From contig NC_058053.1 of the NCBI RefSeq assembly GCF_020085105.1, positions 12,768,388 through 12,832,387 of the forward strand: a stretch of DNA of 64,000 nt. The letters run 5' to 3'. The stretch comes from Siniperca chuatsi. Lineage: Eukaryota; Chordata; Actinopteri; Centrarchiformes; Sinipercidae. Of the stretch, positions 1-12,686 are shown piece after piece. Numbering within the stretch: position 1 is the first letter of the stretch; each line of letters begins with the position of its first letter. The position numbers and the translations under genes were made by a program. The notes beneath the pieces are model-generated. The model saw nothing but the letters and a program-made list of their open reading frames with translations. It was not told the origin of the DNA and made no database searches.

Positions 1-860
1 TTCCTCATACAATACCACAGCTCCTCTCTCGGCACCCTGTCATACGCTTTCTCTAAATCTACGAAGACACAATGCAACTCCCTATGACCTTCTCTGTACT
101 TCTCCATCAGCATCCTCAAAGCAAATACTGCATCTGTTGTACTCTTTCTAGGCATGAAACCATATTGCTGCTCACAAATGCTCACCTCTGCCCTTAGCCT
201 AGCTTCCACTACTCTTTCCCACAACTTCATTGTATGGCTCATCAGCTTTATTCCTCTGTAGTTGCCACAGCTCGGTACATCTCTCTTGTTCTTAAAAATT
301 GGCACCAGTACACTTCTCCTCCATTCCTCGGGCATCCTCTCACTCGCCAAGATCTTGTTAAACAAACTAGTCAGGAACTCTACTGCCACCTCTCCTAGAC
401 ACTTCCATACCTCCACAGGTATGTCATCAGGACCAACTGCCTTTCCACTCTTCATCCTCTTCAACGTCCTCCTCACTTCACTCTTGCTAATCTTTGCTAC
501 TTCCTGCTCCCCACCAGTCACATCTTCTACTCTTCGTTCCCTTTCATTTTCCTCATTCATCAACTCTTCAAAGTACTCCTTCCATCTTCCCATCACACTC
601 CTGGCACCTGTCAATATATTTCCATCCTTATCTTTAATCACCCTAACCTGCTGCACATCCTTAGCATCTCTATCTCTTTGTCTGGCCAACCTGTACAAAT
701 CCACCTCTCCCTCTTTAGTGTCCAACCTAGCATACAAGTCCTCATATGCTCTTTGTTTGGCCTTTGCCACCTCTACCTTCACCTTACGCTGCATCTCCCT
801 GTACTCCTGTCTACTCTCTTCAGTCCTCTCAGTGTCCCACTTCTTCTTAGCTAACCTCTT
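1..860 (-). pseudogene. RTE LINE reverse transcriptase, partial
   Basis: The minus strand reads as the amino-terminal part of a non-LTR reverse transcriptase. A basic linker (RLAKKKWD) is followed by a segment with MKSGKAVGPDDIPVEVWK, then SCGNYRGIKL, QYGFMPRKSTTDA and VDLEKAYDRVP, the last being the palm block with the first catalytic aspartate. The FADD-type block and the 3' end lie outside the window. A TGA at 861-863 separates this stretch from the upstream linker, so the copy could not give a full polyprotein. Confidence 0.8.
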
Positions 861-1213
861 TCACTGTATACACTCCTGAACTTTCTCGTTCCACCACCAA
901 GTCTCCTTGTCCACTTTCCTCTTTCCAGATGACACACCGAGTACCCTCCTACCTGTCTCCTGATCACATTAGCTGTAGTGGTCCAGTCATCTGGGAGCAC
1001 TTCCTGACCACCCAGAGTCTGTCTCAGCTCCTCCCTGAAAACTACACAACATTCTTCCTTTTTCAACTTCCACCACTTCGTCCTCTGCTCTGCCTTTGTC
1101 CTCTTCATCTTCCTCAATACCAGAGACATTTTACACACTATCATCCTGTGTTGTCTGGCTGCACTCTCCCCTACCACTACTTTACAGTCTCTGGTCTCTT
1201 TCAGATTACAACG

Positions 1214-1969
1214 CTACAAGATGTAGTCCACCTGAGTGCTTCTACCTCCGCTCTTATATGTCACCCTATGTTCCTGCCTCTTCTGGAAGAAAGTGTTCAC
1301 TACAGCCATTTCCATCCTCTTTGCAAAGTCTACCACCATCTGTCCTTCTGCGTTCCTGTCCTGAAGACCAAACCTGCCCATCACATTCTCATCACCTCTG
1401 TTCCCTTCACCTACATGCCCATTGAAATCTGCACCAATCACCACTCTCTCACCTCTGGGGATGCTCTGCATCACTTCATCTAACTCACTCCAGAATTTCT
1501 CCTTCTCTTCTAACTCACATCCTACCTGTGGGGCATAACCACTCACAACATTGAACATCACCCCTTCAATTTCCAGCTTCAGACTCATCAACCTGTCAGA
1601 TACTCTTTTCACCTCTAGAACATTCCTCACAAACACCTCTTTCAGGATAACTCCTACTCTGTTTCTCTTCCTATCTGACCCATGGTAGAACAACTTGAAC
1701 CCTGCTCCTAAGCTTCTAGCCTTGCTACCTTTCCACCTGGTCTCCTGGACACACAGTATGTCCACCTTCCTTCTCTGCATCATGTCAATCAACTCTCTAG
1801 CCTTCCCTGTCATAGTCCCAACATTCAAAGTCCCTACTGTCAGTCCTACATTCTGTCTTCTTAGCTTTCCTCTTCTCTCTCTGCCTACGAACACACCTTC
1901 CTCCTCTCCTTCTTCGTCTTTGACCAACAGTAGTCCAATTTCCACCGGTACCCTGTAGGTCAACAGCAC
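1214..1969 (-). pseudogene. RTE LINE endonuclease domain (EEP fold), broken
   Basis: About 250 residues read as an exonuclease-endonuclease-phosphatase domain, which in living elements nicks target DNA to prime reverse transcription. Visible motifs are the N-terminal GTLNVGTMTGKA strand, the metal-binding glutamate in CVQETRW, the catalytic Asp/Asn in IGADFNGHVG, and the late segment GGRSTQVDYIL. A catalytic C-terminal SDH-type motif is not reached because the frame stops directly after VDYIL. The reading then resumes in another frame (KETRDCKVVVGES), which indicates a small deletion near 1213. It is part of the retrotransposon, not a host gene. Confidence 0.8.
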
Positions 1970-2165
1970 CGGTGGCGGTCGTTGTTAACCCGGGCCCTGA
2001 CCGATCCGGTATGGAAGTCATTTTCACGATTCGCATTTTTAATTTGGCATGTGTTTTACGTCGGATGCCCTTCCTGACACAACCCTCTGCATTTATCCAG
2101 ACTTGGGACTGGCACAAGAAGACACTGGCTTGTGCCCCCTTGTGGTTGCATTTCCTATTAAAAAA

Positions 2166-2182
2166 ACAATAATAATAATAAT

Positions 2183-2213
<31 letters not shown>

Positions 2214-2250
2214 ATAAAAAATATATATATATATTTTCCTATTTAAAAAA
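2166..2250. repeat. AAT/AT microsatellite beside the LINE
   Basis: An A-run is followed by AAT repeats, then AT repeats and a few more A/T-rich units. It directly abuts the 5' end of the minus-strand RTE element. It may be a retrotransposon tail or simply an expanded A/T-rich target. Confidence 0.8.
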
Positions 2251-2289
2251 TATATAATTGATATATCTGTTTAGTCATTTTAATTAACA

Positions 2290-2535
2290 ATTGTGCACCT
2301 ACCTTAGCCGTAGCAGTAAAATGGTACATACACATTGATGCAACAGTATTTACAATTCATTGATAGGATATATAATGAAATAATAAGGGCCATTTCTCTG
2401 CAAAATGAGTACTTTTACTTTTGATACTTTCAGTACATTTTGCTGTTAATACTTCTTTACTGTACTTACTAAGATTTTGAATGCAGGACTTTTACTTATA
2501 ATGGAGTATTTTATTAATAGTTTTACTTTAAAGTG
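2290..2535 (-). repeat. Fragment of hAT-like MITE family A
   Basis: This is a diverged fragment of a repeat found at least five more times in the window (near 21.7, 23.0, 45.3, 45.7 and 54.4 kb). Shared phrases are GAGTACTTTTACTTTTGATAC, TTTTGAATGCAGGACTTTTA and GGAGTATTTT. The complete family starts CAGTGGTGGAAGAAGTA and ends with the complement. Such CAGTG/CACTG ends suggest a non-autonomous hAT-type DNA transposon, which is an inference. Confidence 0.65.
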
Positions 2536-2540
2536 CCCTG

Positions 2541-4040
2541 TGGAGTTTTCTTGAGTTTCTTTACATTCAGAACATTACTCACCACTCACTCACTTTACAT
2601 TTTTATTACTAACTTGTTAAGGTAACCCAAATTTAATGTAATCAAATTTGGTTTCACTCTTACTAAATCTGAATATTTGCTTAAAAAACCTACATAGGAC
2701 CTCTGAATTTGATGACACTACAAGACATAAAATCAATTTTTCATTGTCTCTTGAAGGACGTTTTTCCTTTCAGACGCTGTACATAGATTATTACAGATGA
2801 CCTGTCTGTTTTTTCATGCATCCGTGATTTTATTCGTTTATTTAATAAATCAAGGGCAGAGATGTGTCCTCTCTGCGGTAACTGTGGCGAGGTCACTCAG
2901 TGGTCCTGATGATTGAAACTTTATGCTTCATTTAACTTTAGTATTTAAAAGCAGGTGCAGATATGCTTTGGTGAAAATGTTATGTGAGGCACTTAACAGA
3001 CTCTGGAGTGTATAACTTCACTATAAGTTTTCCCATAGCTGACCAAGAATTCCCACTATTAAAATGAATCAATTATGTTTTTATACTGGGATGCATTAAG
3101 CTGGGGTTGATCTAAAGAGGTCTATCAATGTAAAAAATGATTGTTAACATTTATTTAAAGCTTTGTATTACATGTTAAACATTAATTTTTGGATTATATT
3201 TGACTTTCAGGATTGAGTATTTAAAGGTAATTATGTTTAGCAGCTGACTTGTAAGTCCATGATGTTGGAGTTTTCCACCAGCACATGGCTGCACCAAAAT
3301 AAGGCTGAAAAACTGAAAATGCTAATATATACAGTAAAATATCAGGAGCGAGGTAGCTGCAAGCTTAGAGACAAGGGCATGTAGAATAGATGACATGACC
3401 TTCTCGTAAACCATTTGTTGTTTATCTGGTTCCTTGATCGCGCACATTACTTTGGGGATGCAGCTACCCATACTTGGAAACACCAGATCTCGATCACCAC
3501 TAAAACATGATCCTTTGATGCTCAAGTGAACGGTGAAATCTTCACTGTCAACAACAAAACAAATAAAGAAGAAACTTTGACAAAAATCTGATGACAAACA
3601 TAAAGAAGGTGTGAAAAACAGGCTTTTGTCAGGAAGCAGGATTACTGACTAAAACTCTGTCAAATCTGGAAATGATATAATGGTAAAGCTGATCCTATGT
3701 TGTTTAAAATAGGTCCCAGTCATTCACAGTGCAAACAAAACAAGGCAGCCATGTTTAACAGGGGTGACATTTGGGAATGCTGCACTTTTAGGATCGGATA
3801 TTTAGACATGTGCCCTAGTTTGAGAGAAGTATTTTAATCAGATCACACACTGTACTCTGACACTGTGTGACAGTCAGCAGGATTGCATTACTGTACAAGG
3901 CTGTTTGTTTATCAATGTTCAAAGGCAGCGAGCACAGGAAGTTCCTCATCAGGGGCTCAATTAGAGAAATGCAGTGATAATGAGTTGGTGATACTGCCAT
4001 TGACCTGCTCACAGAGTGCATCCCCTGTTTGTAGAGCACC
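2541..4040. other. A/T-rich non-coding spacer
   Basis: No gene, RNA or repeat structure could be supported here. Short open frames (for example 3322-3597 on the minus strand) have no recognisable domain, splice context or codon pattern. Confidence 0.5.
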
Positions 4041-4044
4041 GGTT

Positions 4045-4305
4045 TGTGTGTGTGTATGTGTGTGTGTACTTGTACACCATAGTGAGGACCAGAACGAGAC
4101 AGAGTGAGGACATTTTTGGAAAGTGAGGACAATTTGGCCGGTGTTTGAAGGTTGAGACTTGGTTTTAAGGGTTAGGGTAGAATTAGGTTTACGTTAGGGT
4201 TAAGCTTTTAGTTGTGATGCTTATGGTTAGGGTAAAGGGCTAGGGAATGCAATATGTCAATGAGGGTCCTTACAAGTATAGAAGTACAAGGATGTGTGTG
4301 TGTGT
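4045..4305 (+). repeat. Dispersed fish repeat with GTGAGGAC and TTAGGG-like units between TG microsatellites
   Basis: TG-rich microsatellites flank a unit with several copies of GTGAGGAC followed by degenerate GGGTTAGGGT-type units. It ends in GTCCTTACAAGTATAGAAGTACAA. I recognise the same unit as a common dispersed repeat of fish genomes. The TTAGGG-like part belongs to this unit and is not telomeric. Confidence 0.6.
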
Positions 4306-4309
4306 ATAG

Positions 4310-5090
4310 GGTGGGTGTGCATTTCTGAAGAGATGCAGAGTGAGCCAGTGAATTTTGTTTTTACCTACTGGAAGGGCACCCTAAAAGGCACTTCATCACG
4401 TTTTCTTTCACATTGGGCCACTGTAGACATCACTTTATCACGTTTTATCTCCATAGATTCATCCAAGTTTTTTTCGAACATCAGAGTACCAGGGGCGATC
4501 ACCCCACCAGTGACTTTCCACCACTAGTGATGTCTATACTGTACATCATGGTTTCACACAGACATGCTAAATCTATTACAGTGGCAGGGTGGTCTATATG
4601 CTCCACTGTCATCCCCCAACCAACAAGTGGCGGGTTTCATCTTTGCAACTGCCACGTATCACACGGAACTAAGACATTAAACTGCTACTTGTAGTTGTAA
4701 TTGCATTATTGCAACTATACATCAGAGTATATAGCAATGTTGAAAGTGAATACTGAGAGTTGCCTGGGTTCAGACCTCTAAATCGCTACCCACATCCAAA
4801 ATTTTGCCACTTTAGTGTGAGCATAAGCTGTTTGCACTCAGAGTAGCCACTGTTTTGCAAGTCCTCAAGAGCAGTACATCAATGAGCCACCAGGGGGAGA
4901 ACACAAGCTTCAAAAACATGTCACTGAGAATCATTTTTATTACTGAAGATCAATTTTGACAAGTGAAGTACCTTTCATCTTTTCAATTGGTTCTGCACTT
5001 TCAAAAGTATTTTTCTACATGATGGAAGATACCAGATAAAGTACTGATTAGAAATAATGGGTGGTTTCAGATTTAAAGTCCCTGAATGAT
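4310..5090. other. Non-coding spacer
   Basis: Unique-looking sequence with no gene, RNA or clear repeat. Short open frames have no recognisable features. Confidence 0.45.
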
Positions 5091-5094
5091 GTGG

Positions 5095-5179
5095 CAAGCT
5101 GGTGGTTAGTCTTGTCATGTCACAGCAAGAAGGTTCTGGGTGTGAATCTCAGCTCTAAACTTCCTGTTTAGAGTTTCCT

Positions 5180-5222
<43 letters not shown>

Positions 5223-5395
5223 CCTCTGGGTGCTCTGGTTTCCTCCCACAGTCCAAAAACATGCAGATCAGTTGAACTGTAACCTCTAAATTGCCTGTAT
5301 GTTTGTTTCTCTGTGATGTTTAAAGAATCCTTCATTAGGCTTCAGCAGCCCCAGATCCTGAACAGTTATAAGTGGGTGTAGAAAAAGGATGGATG
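5095..5395 (+). mobile_element. tRNA-derived SINE, with internal TG microsatellite
   Basis: The segment begins with a polymerase III A-box-like stretch (GTGGTTAGTCTTGTCA) and a B-box-like stretch (GGTTCTGGGTGTGAATCTC). It continues into a conserved SINE body with GGTGCTCTGGTTTCCTCCCA and CAGTCCAAAAACATGCAG. A TG run of about 40 bases at 5182-5220 has expanded inside it. The layout is that of a fish tRNA-derived SINE; I cannot name the subfamily. Confidence 0.7.
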
Positions 5396-5399
5396 TATG

Positions 5400-8300
5400 T
5401 CTCTGCATTCAAAAAGAAGAAGAAGAATCTGACCACAAGTGTAAAGGCTGCCTGCACCCAACATGATCACTGGCCATCAATGCTTCTAGCATCTCTATAA
5501 TACCCGTCATTTCATCTCAGCTCTTCAAAATGCTCCTTTTCATTTTCAGAGGTAGGAGAAGTTGCAGGGAGCGAATGCGATGCTTTCTGCTAGTGTGATT
5601 CAGACTTCAGATGACCTGCTTGAATAACACATTAGCTGTATGCAATTTACCCTGTTTCAAAGGTTCAGTGTTCTATGTAGACTGCAAAAAATCCTTTTTG
5701 GGTCAATTTTCTGCAGATGAAAGCAACGCGTACAACGGTTTTATTACAATATACACCGACCAGGAAAAAGACAACCCTTCTGAATGAATTTTACACATTC
5801 AGGCTTTGCAAAGTGCCTCAATTTTTTGCTTCAACTGAAATATTAAAAGAAACATTAATAGAAATATTAAGAGCTTTAAAATTTGATGGAAAATCCGATT
5901 GATGAGCTTTTTGAAAGACTTCGTTCTTGTAATCCTTCAAGCTAAAATTTACAAAACCACCACAGTAGTTCTGCCTTGGTTCCAATTTTACTCTTATTTT
6001 ATGCCAAAAATATAATTATTTCTGATTGGACAATAGTGTTGAGATTATCCAAAGATTGAATGAATCCTGAAAACTATGAATGGAAATGGCGCGGAAAAGC
6101 CCACCTTGCAGGGGTCGGTGTATTGTTTAAAAAGATGGTACACCAGAGTGCAGATAAATAGACATGCTCCATATTAATCCTGAAAGAGGACATTCAGGTA
6201 AGAAATTCCTATGCATTTGGTTGTTTTGTGAGTTGAGTGTTATCAAAGCTAGGTGTGTGTGCCTGTGAACCGTGAAGAGAACTGAGGCAAGCAGATTCAT
6301 GGTGAACTCTGCAACCTCCCAGCTCCTTGCAAGTTCTATACAGCAGCTCCCACCCATTGATATCAGCATTTCATGGCTTAAATAATTCAGCAGAAAATCA
6401 CAGCGCTACCTGAGTCTCTGCAGATACTGTACTCCTGGCATTTGATTATGATGAGGAATAGCAGAGTTGCAAAATAGCACATCCACCAGGTAATGTGGAG
6501 ATTAATTAGAAAGAATACTGAAGGTTACACAGACAGGAGGTAATGCACTTCATGATTATGCTTTTTGACAGTGTGAACTATTTTGATTTCCTTCAATACA
6601 GCATTGAAATACTTTGTTAAACAAGTAAACAGTGTTATATTAATAAGACAAGGTTACAGTGTACTGCTGCATTGCAAAAACCTACAGGAATAAAAAATAA
6701 ATGGCATGAAATTAAGTTCCAGCATCACTTAAATTAATGCAGATCATTCATATCAGATGTATTTTTAAGCTAATGATGTGTTTTAATGTAATGCATGTTG
6801 GAAAAGGCTCAAAGGCATCTGAGGCAGAGCTCTGGAAAAATGCTTCACACTATGATCAGCTTTGGCTTTTGCTTGTAATGGATAATATTAGCATCAAAAT
6901 GTTTTTTTGAGGAGACAACATCCAAATGAGAAAATGTAGAATAATGCACAGTGTCTTCCCTGCACAGCATCACATTGTTGACATTGTGGGAAAAAATGGG
7001 TAACATCAATACATCTCCCCCCCTCTCCGCCCCCCACTATGAGCATGTTTCTACCCTCCCACAACATGCTTTAGAGATCTGGTGTCCCATGGGATAAAAT
7101 TGATCTTTCATGGACATGAATCAAAAACTGTGAATAAATATCAAAGAGCATATCTGAATCTGAGAGCCAAGAGAAATCACTGGCTTTGTGGGCCAAATGT
7201 GAATATAAATATGTCTCTAATGGACTGCAAGTGACACCACTGCTTTGGAGCAGAAACGCGTTTTCATGCGTGGAGACAGTGGCAGAAGCAATTAAGCAAA
7301 CTAGCTGATGACTGTCCTTAGTATCGTTTTTCTCCATTGTTCAGATGTATTGTTGGAAATACTGTAAAAGGCCACATTTTTGAGAATTTGTGGCAAACAA
7401 CTGCGTGCGAAAAGATGGAAAATGCCTTCTTAAAACCAATACAATCAACAAAGTCACATAATGGTGTCGGAAACGAAAATTCAGAAGTGCTTATCAAAGA
7501 CAGAGTACAAAGAAAAACCTTCTCTTTCAAAACATTGCATCAAACCTGCACTGATTTAGTAAAAAAGTGAAAATAAAGTTTACTAATTATTTTAGACTGC
7601 CTGTTTACTGCTTCGTATCTTTCCTTCCTACGTTATTTACATCAGGTCATAGATTTAATCCACACACTTCCTGTAATATTCTCTCTGATCAGACACCTTT
7701 AAGGGAAAATCTTTGTCTGACAAATTCAACACTGGCATCTCTGGCAATTTCTCACTTTCATAAATGTTAACTAGGTAGGAGATAGACATTTGATATTCTT
7801 CCATGGGATTAGAGTATCACCTAAACTGCAGCACTGTGTGTAATGGAGCCTCACACCATGTAATATGACAAAGGTGAACAACTTCATAAATGTTCCCACC
7901 TTACATTCAAAAGCTGCAGTTCCTACTATCTCTGCTTCTATTTTTTGACACACAGAACGTGTCCAACCTGGTGCGTCCCTTTACATGTGACTTGAAACTG
8001 ATTATGGAGTCAAAAGTTTTGTACCGTTGCATATTTTCACACAGAAATAGATTTTTGTTCATTAGTAAACTGTGATTTCAATGTGATATTTGGGTGAAAA
8101 GTAAGGAACTGAGTGAAAAGAACCAGAAATCATTAAAAGTTAAGTGAATGTTTTTGAAGTTTTGATCACTGCATTTGCAGTTCTAGACCACAATGTCTGC
8201 AATGCATCTGGACAATAGAGAAAGGTTGCACTACATCATTTTAACATGCACGATTTTCTCATGAACTACTGCACTTACTTAAATGAACAAAATGCTAAAT

Positions 8301-8690
8301 GTTTCCCATAATTGTCACTAGCGCTTTGATGCAGATCCAGATGCTGATTTTCTATCGTAAAAACTAAGTTCTTTCTACTGTTATTTCTGGATCATTTTTA
8401 TATAATACAGACAGGTGTCCAGGTAAAACTGTTAGCTATTAATGATGAAGAGAATCTAACATCAAAAGTTTTCAACAACATCTCACAGTCTTCATTCATT
8501 GAATAGAGCTGGCTGAGGTGTCACCTGCAGTTGAAAGCTCTCAACCAATAGTAAGGGGACCTTTGAGCTTAGATTCTCTTCACCGTATATTGTTTCAGAA
8601 AACAGGAATGAACATCTATTCACATGTTAGCAAATATTCTTTACCCCAAATATCCAAAATAACTATTTTCCAACCAATTCTGCAAATCAA
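5400..8690. other. Non-coding spacer downstream of marchf4
   Basis: A/T-rich sequence with many short open frames in all directions, none with a recognisable domain or splice structure. The right end may include distal 3' untranslated sequence of marchf4. Confidence 0.5.
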
Positions 8691-8702
8691 ACAACTTCGA
8701 CT

Positions 8703-8708
8703 TTTATT
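8703..8708 (-). terminator. Candidate marchf4 polyadenylation signal
   Basis: TTTATT on the plus strand is AATAAA in the marchf4 direction, about 150 bases past the stop codon. It is the first consensus signal I noticed after the stop; longer 3' ends are possible. Confidence 0.4.
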
Positions 8709-8859
8709 CAATCCATGTAAGGACATCAGAGATGCATTTTGAAACAAACAAGAACATGGTATTAATCCAGTGCAGTTAAGATAAGACTTTTTTTTTTTCA
8801 ACTGTCAGCTGGTTCATAAATCTTTCACCTCCATGTGAGATAAGGCCTCAACTGACTCC

Positions 8860-9278
8860 TCAGACTGTAGTGACTCTCATGACCAACTCTCGTGTGCTAT
8901 TGCTGGGTTGGCTGCGGGCCTCTGGCTGCCTCAGGTGGCTGAGGAGGTGGAGGATGTTGTAGGGACAGTGTTGGTCTGGCACTGCGCTGCCATTGGGGTC
9001 CACATGTGCTCCTAGTTCTCCTGCGGCCGTCACCACGGTTGTAGAGGTGGAGCCAGCGGCTGTGGAGGCTACCACCATCAGCGAGGAGGTGGAGGTGGAC
9101 ACTCCCACCCCAGTCTGAAAGCCTGGACTGGGCTGAGACAGAGTCCTGTCCACAGTGGTGTTCTTCATGTCATCACTGTCCATAGACTTATCATAGTTCA
9201 GGACTTTCCACTGTTGGTTCACGGCCTGCCAGCGGTGAAAGATACGAAACACAGAAGGTCCCTCGTGGACAATTAGTG
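8860..9278 (-). CDS. marchf4: marchf4 coding exon 4: cytoplasmic tail
   Basis: The acceptor CTCCACAG at 9279-9280 completes an Ala codon with the preceding exon. The exon encodes [13 protein letters not shown], the conserved [16 protein letters not shown], a variable Ser/Thr-rich region, and [11 protein letters not shown] up to MRVTTV and the TGA at 8860. The valine-terminated end suits PDZ-domain binding. Confidence 0.92.
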
Positions 9279-12200
9279 CTGTGGAGATGAGAACATCAAT
9301 TAGACAATGTCACTGTCTGGCAGCACAAAGTGATATATATATCTCTGCAGTGGCAGATTCACTGTGTTAAAGCCTGCAGGAAGTATTAGCTGAGGGAGTG
9401 GCAGAACAAAACAACTCATCTTTAAAGAATTACACCATAACCCCGAGATAAGAGCTTCATTTCTTAGAAAAATTGTAGACATGGCACAACTTATGACAGA
9501 GCAACACTCACCACTTTTGGCTTTAAGTTAGTAAAAATGATGCATCTGTTCTCTGGGGTTGTTCGATAACATCTTATCACAGTTTAAAATTGCTTATTGA
9601 TTCATGTTCATTTAACTCAGTATCTGGAAAATTAAAATCAATCTGTAACAAGAGATGCTTGGACCCCAAGATTTTTTAGAATTTTTTTTCATATTAAAGT
9701 CATGCTGAGGGAAATACTGTATGAATGGGATGTTTTCTAGTCTGCTTAACCTCAGATGATTACCTTCTGTATCATCATCACCACTGCAGCCAGTGTACAG
9801 AACCGTATATAGAAGCTGTACTGCCAAATATGGACATTTAATACTTCTATATTTACTTTACTCTCCCACTCTAACCCTGTGGATAAGTGAAAGTCAGTTC
9901 TTTGCTCTTTACTGTCTGCCAGGTGACGAGTTAATCTGTGTAAAGTGCAGAGTTAATGACTCCACAGTCAATCCTCGCCACCAAACCAGAGACAATCAAT
10001 CTCCTATTCCTCTCATCCCGCTGTCTGCTGCAGTGGCAGTTAGAGTTTTTCTTAATGTGAGATGCCATCACACAGTCATCCAAAACACGCGGGCCCCCGG
10101 GCTCCAGAGGAGGACAGCAGGCTTAAAGCGGATGCTACAAGTTTCAATTTGGACGCCCACACAAATCCAGAAGATGGTAAAAAATTCTTCAATGCACCTT
10201 TTTTCCCCTTCTCTTGTATTATATCAGCACACAATGGTCTTCAAAGTTTGCCTGAATTTGGCGCTGCAGCTTTTATTACAGAGTGAAATGCATTTTAATA
10301 TATGCTATGAAAACCACTTCAGTTGCTGCAAAAAGTTTTGAACATTCAGCACTCATGTTTAATAAATCATGTAAGCTTTGAGCATCTTTAATATAGGAAC
10401 TGTAATATAGTGAATATTACAAAAATATTAACAAAAGTGGCCAAACAATCATGTGTGCAATACAAATTATAAGCCAGTGTAACGTGACAGGAAACCACAC
10501 ACTCAATACTGATACAATATGAAGTAGCTGACAATGTGGTATAGATTTGTTGTATTGATTGTCAATAGTGTAAACTGTTCATGGCATTCACAGTTATTTG
10601 TGCACAGCTGGTGGGTCTAATTACTGAAAACCTTTGACATTATGTTTGCTTTGCCTGTTGAATGCATAATGTACCTGGAATAATGTGACCAGACTGGACG
10701 CACTCAATGTCATTCTCAGTCTTATAATGCACACACTCATTCCAAGAGGAATTATATGAATCAAATTAAGTTAAACAAGTAATAAACCCAATGTGAAATC
10801 TAGCACCTCACCGATGCAGACGACATCCATAAATCCGTACATGCCGTAGCAGATCTGGAAAAGCAGATCTTGTCGCTGCCAGCGGGCCGACGGGCTGAAA
10901 GACGACCACACCAGCCAGGAGATACTGGCTATCAGGAACAGGGAGCCCAAGATGGCTGCTGCTATCTGCACTTTTTCTATCACTGTCAGGGAGATGGCCT
11001 GCCACTGCAGAAAGACACAGACCACAGTACAGCTTAGCTCTTTCTATTTCATTCTCATTTCTCTTTTAACTTTATTGAATACTTGGAAAACACTTTGTGG
11101 GACAAGAATGTGAACAAATACATAAAGAGAAGTACCAACAAGAGAAAGATACAATCATTGGGTACAATCACTGATTGAAAAGCATTTATCAGAACAGATA
11201 ATCAGATTCCTAAACTATCAAACTTCAGGGAATGCTGCCATGGGGAGTGGAGGATGCAGACAGCGGCAGGTATGTAGTATGTATGCGTATACAAGACATT
11301 TTAATTATTTGTATCTATCATTTTGCTAAGCATTTGCAAATAAATATTTGCTCACAAAAAACTTCAGGGAATGCTATAGCTGACTCTTGGTATATAAACC
11401 ACAAAAAAAAGTCTTTCACACATCAGTGCTGCTTTGAAAAACGACCCTATCATATCGCCAAAGTCTAAAACTGAGAGAAAAGTTGCTTCTGCAATCTTTC
11501 TGTTCTAGAGATCAGAGGGGAAAAAGCCTTGTTTAATTCAAAAACTTTCAAAAACTTTTTAGTTGAATTCCTCTGTTAATGACCAGAGCTGCGCTAAAGA
11601 CTGCAAATTGTCTTTTAGGTATTTTGTCCCAAATAAATTTTGATATGAAAACCAAAAATGCATCCAAATGAGTCCCAGAGGAGAAGGCCTTGGGCTATCT
11701 ACCCCTATGCCCATAAACCCCAACAATTCTCCTAATGACATGGCGAAACAGACCTTTTAGTACTCAGTGTTTTGACTTTTTCACTGGACTGTTAATTTGC
11801 CAGAGCCTCCTAGTTCCAAGAACCTACAATAACTAAATATTTTCACACAAGGTGATAAAATCTTGGCTTCTCATCCAGCTCTTTTCCTTTTAAATTTCTA
11901 CCGTGCTGTCCCTTTACACCTACAGCTCACCTGTAGTGGATTCTTGGTGCTGATGGCAATGACCTGATATTTGTAGTAGCAGAGCTCACAGGCCCAGGAA
12001 CCTCTCTCGCTGATCCATTTGATGAGGCAGGGCTGGTGGGTGCAGCGTACTGACCCACAGCACCGACATGGGCTCAGGAGCTCCCCCTGTGGGAAAGAGA
12101 CAGACTCGGTCAATACCAGCAACCAAAAACAAGGGTTTTTCATAATTAATTTAAATACATAAATATATGTTTTTTGCTTCATATTTTTACTTTCAGTGGA

Positions 12201-12611
12201 TATCTTGTTCGGACAATCTGTGCTGGTGAAACATGAACCTTGCTACCTATGAGGCGTAGTGATGTAAATAAAGAAAAATAAAGTCCTGCACTGATGCATA
12301 CTGGGTTACATTTTTCCGTAGAAGCGCACAGAATGCAATGAAATACCGCAGACTACAATAAGAAGAAAATTGCTAAAATGTTCTGCCATCATAATAATGG
12401 ACTCGAGCTTAAGAGCAGCCCAAGTAGTGATTTGTGATTCAGAAGAAATATCTCCCTATAGCAATCACTGACTGGCTGAAAATCCTTTGTTTTCTCATCT
12501 TATTTACCCCCTGCGGATAACCCTTTTACGCGCAATATACTGTAGGTTACACTGTACATACATTTATATTTCTTTGTAGTTCTTTGTGTTGGCTTATTGA
12601 TTTTCTGAGAG

Positions 12612-12686
<75 letters not shown>

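Larger units (their letters stand above)
1..2165 (-). mobile_element. RTE-clade LINE retrotransposon, degraded, cut by the window edge
   Basis: A non-LTR retrotransposon lies on the minus strand, with its 5' end near 2165 and its 3' end beyond base 1. From 5' to 3' it has a 5' leader (about 1970-2165), an apurinic-type endonuclease frame (1214-1969), a linker, and the start of a reverse transcriptase. The endonuclease shows the motifs VGTLNVGTM, CVQETRWKG and VIGADFNGH. The RT shows GPDDIPVEVWK and, at the very edge, VDLEKAYDRVPREELW. This arrangement is known for RTE-clade elements, which are abundant in fish. The copy looks dead: the frame shifts near 1213 and near 960, and a TGA interrupts the linker at 861-863. 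From there to base 1 I saw no stop. Assignment to RTE is confident; the subfamily is not. Confidence 0.88.

Noticed and set aside
262..879. 205-codon plus-strand open frame
   Set aside because: It is antisense to the LINE reverse transcriptase, which reads with clear RT motifs on the other strand.
929..1483. 184-codon plus-strand open frame
   Set aside because: Antisense to the LINE endonuclease and linker; low-complexity Ser/Leu/His composition and no domain.
4150..4250. TTAGGG-like repeats suggesting an interstitial telomere
   Set aside because: The units are degenerate and belong to a larger dispersed repeat with GTGAGGAC motifs.
9793..10341. 182-codon plus-strand open frame in marchf4 intron 3
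   Set aside because: No family features, no supported splice sites, and it lies within an intron of a well-supported gene.
12617..12683. Regular repeats as a CRISPR-like array
   Set aside because: It is a plain dinucleotide microsatellite with no spacers, in an animal genome.
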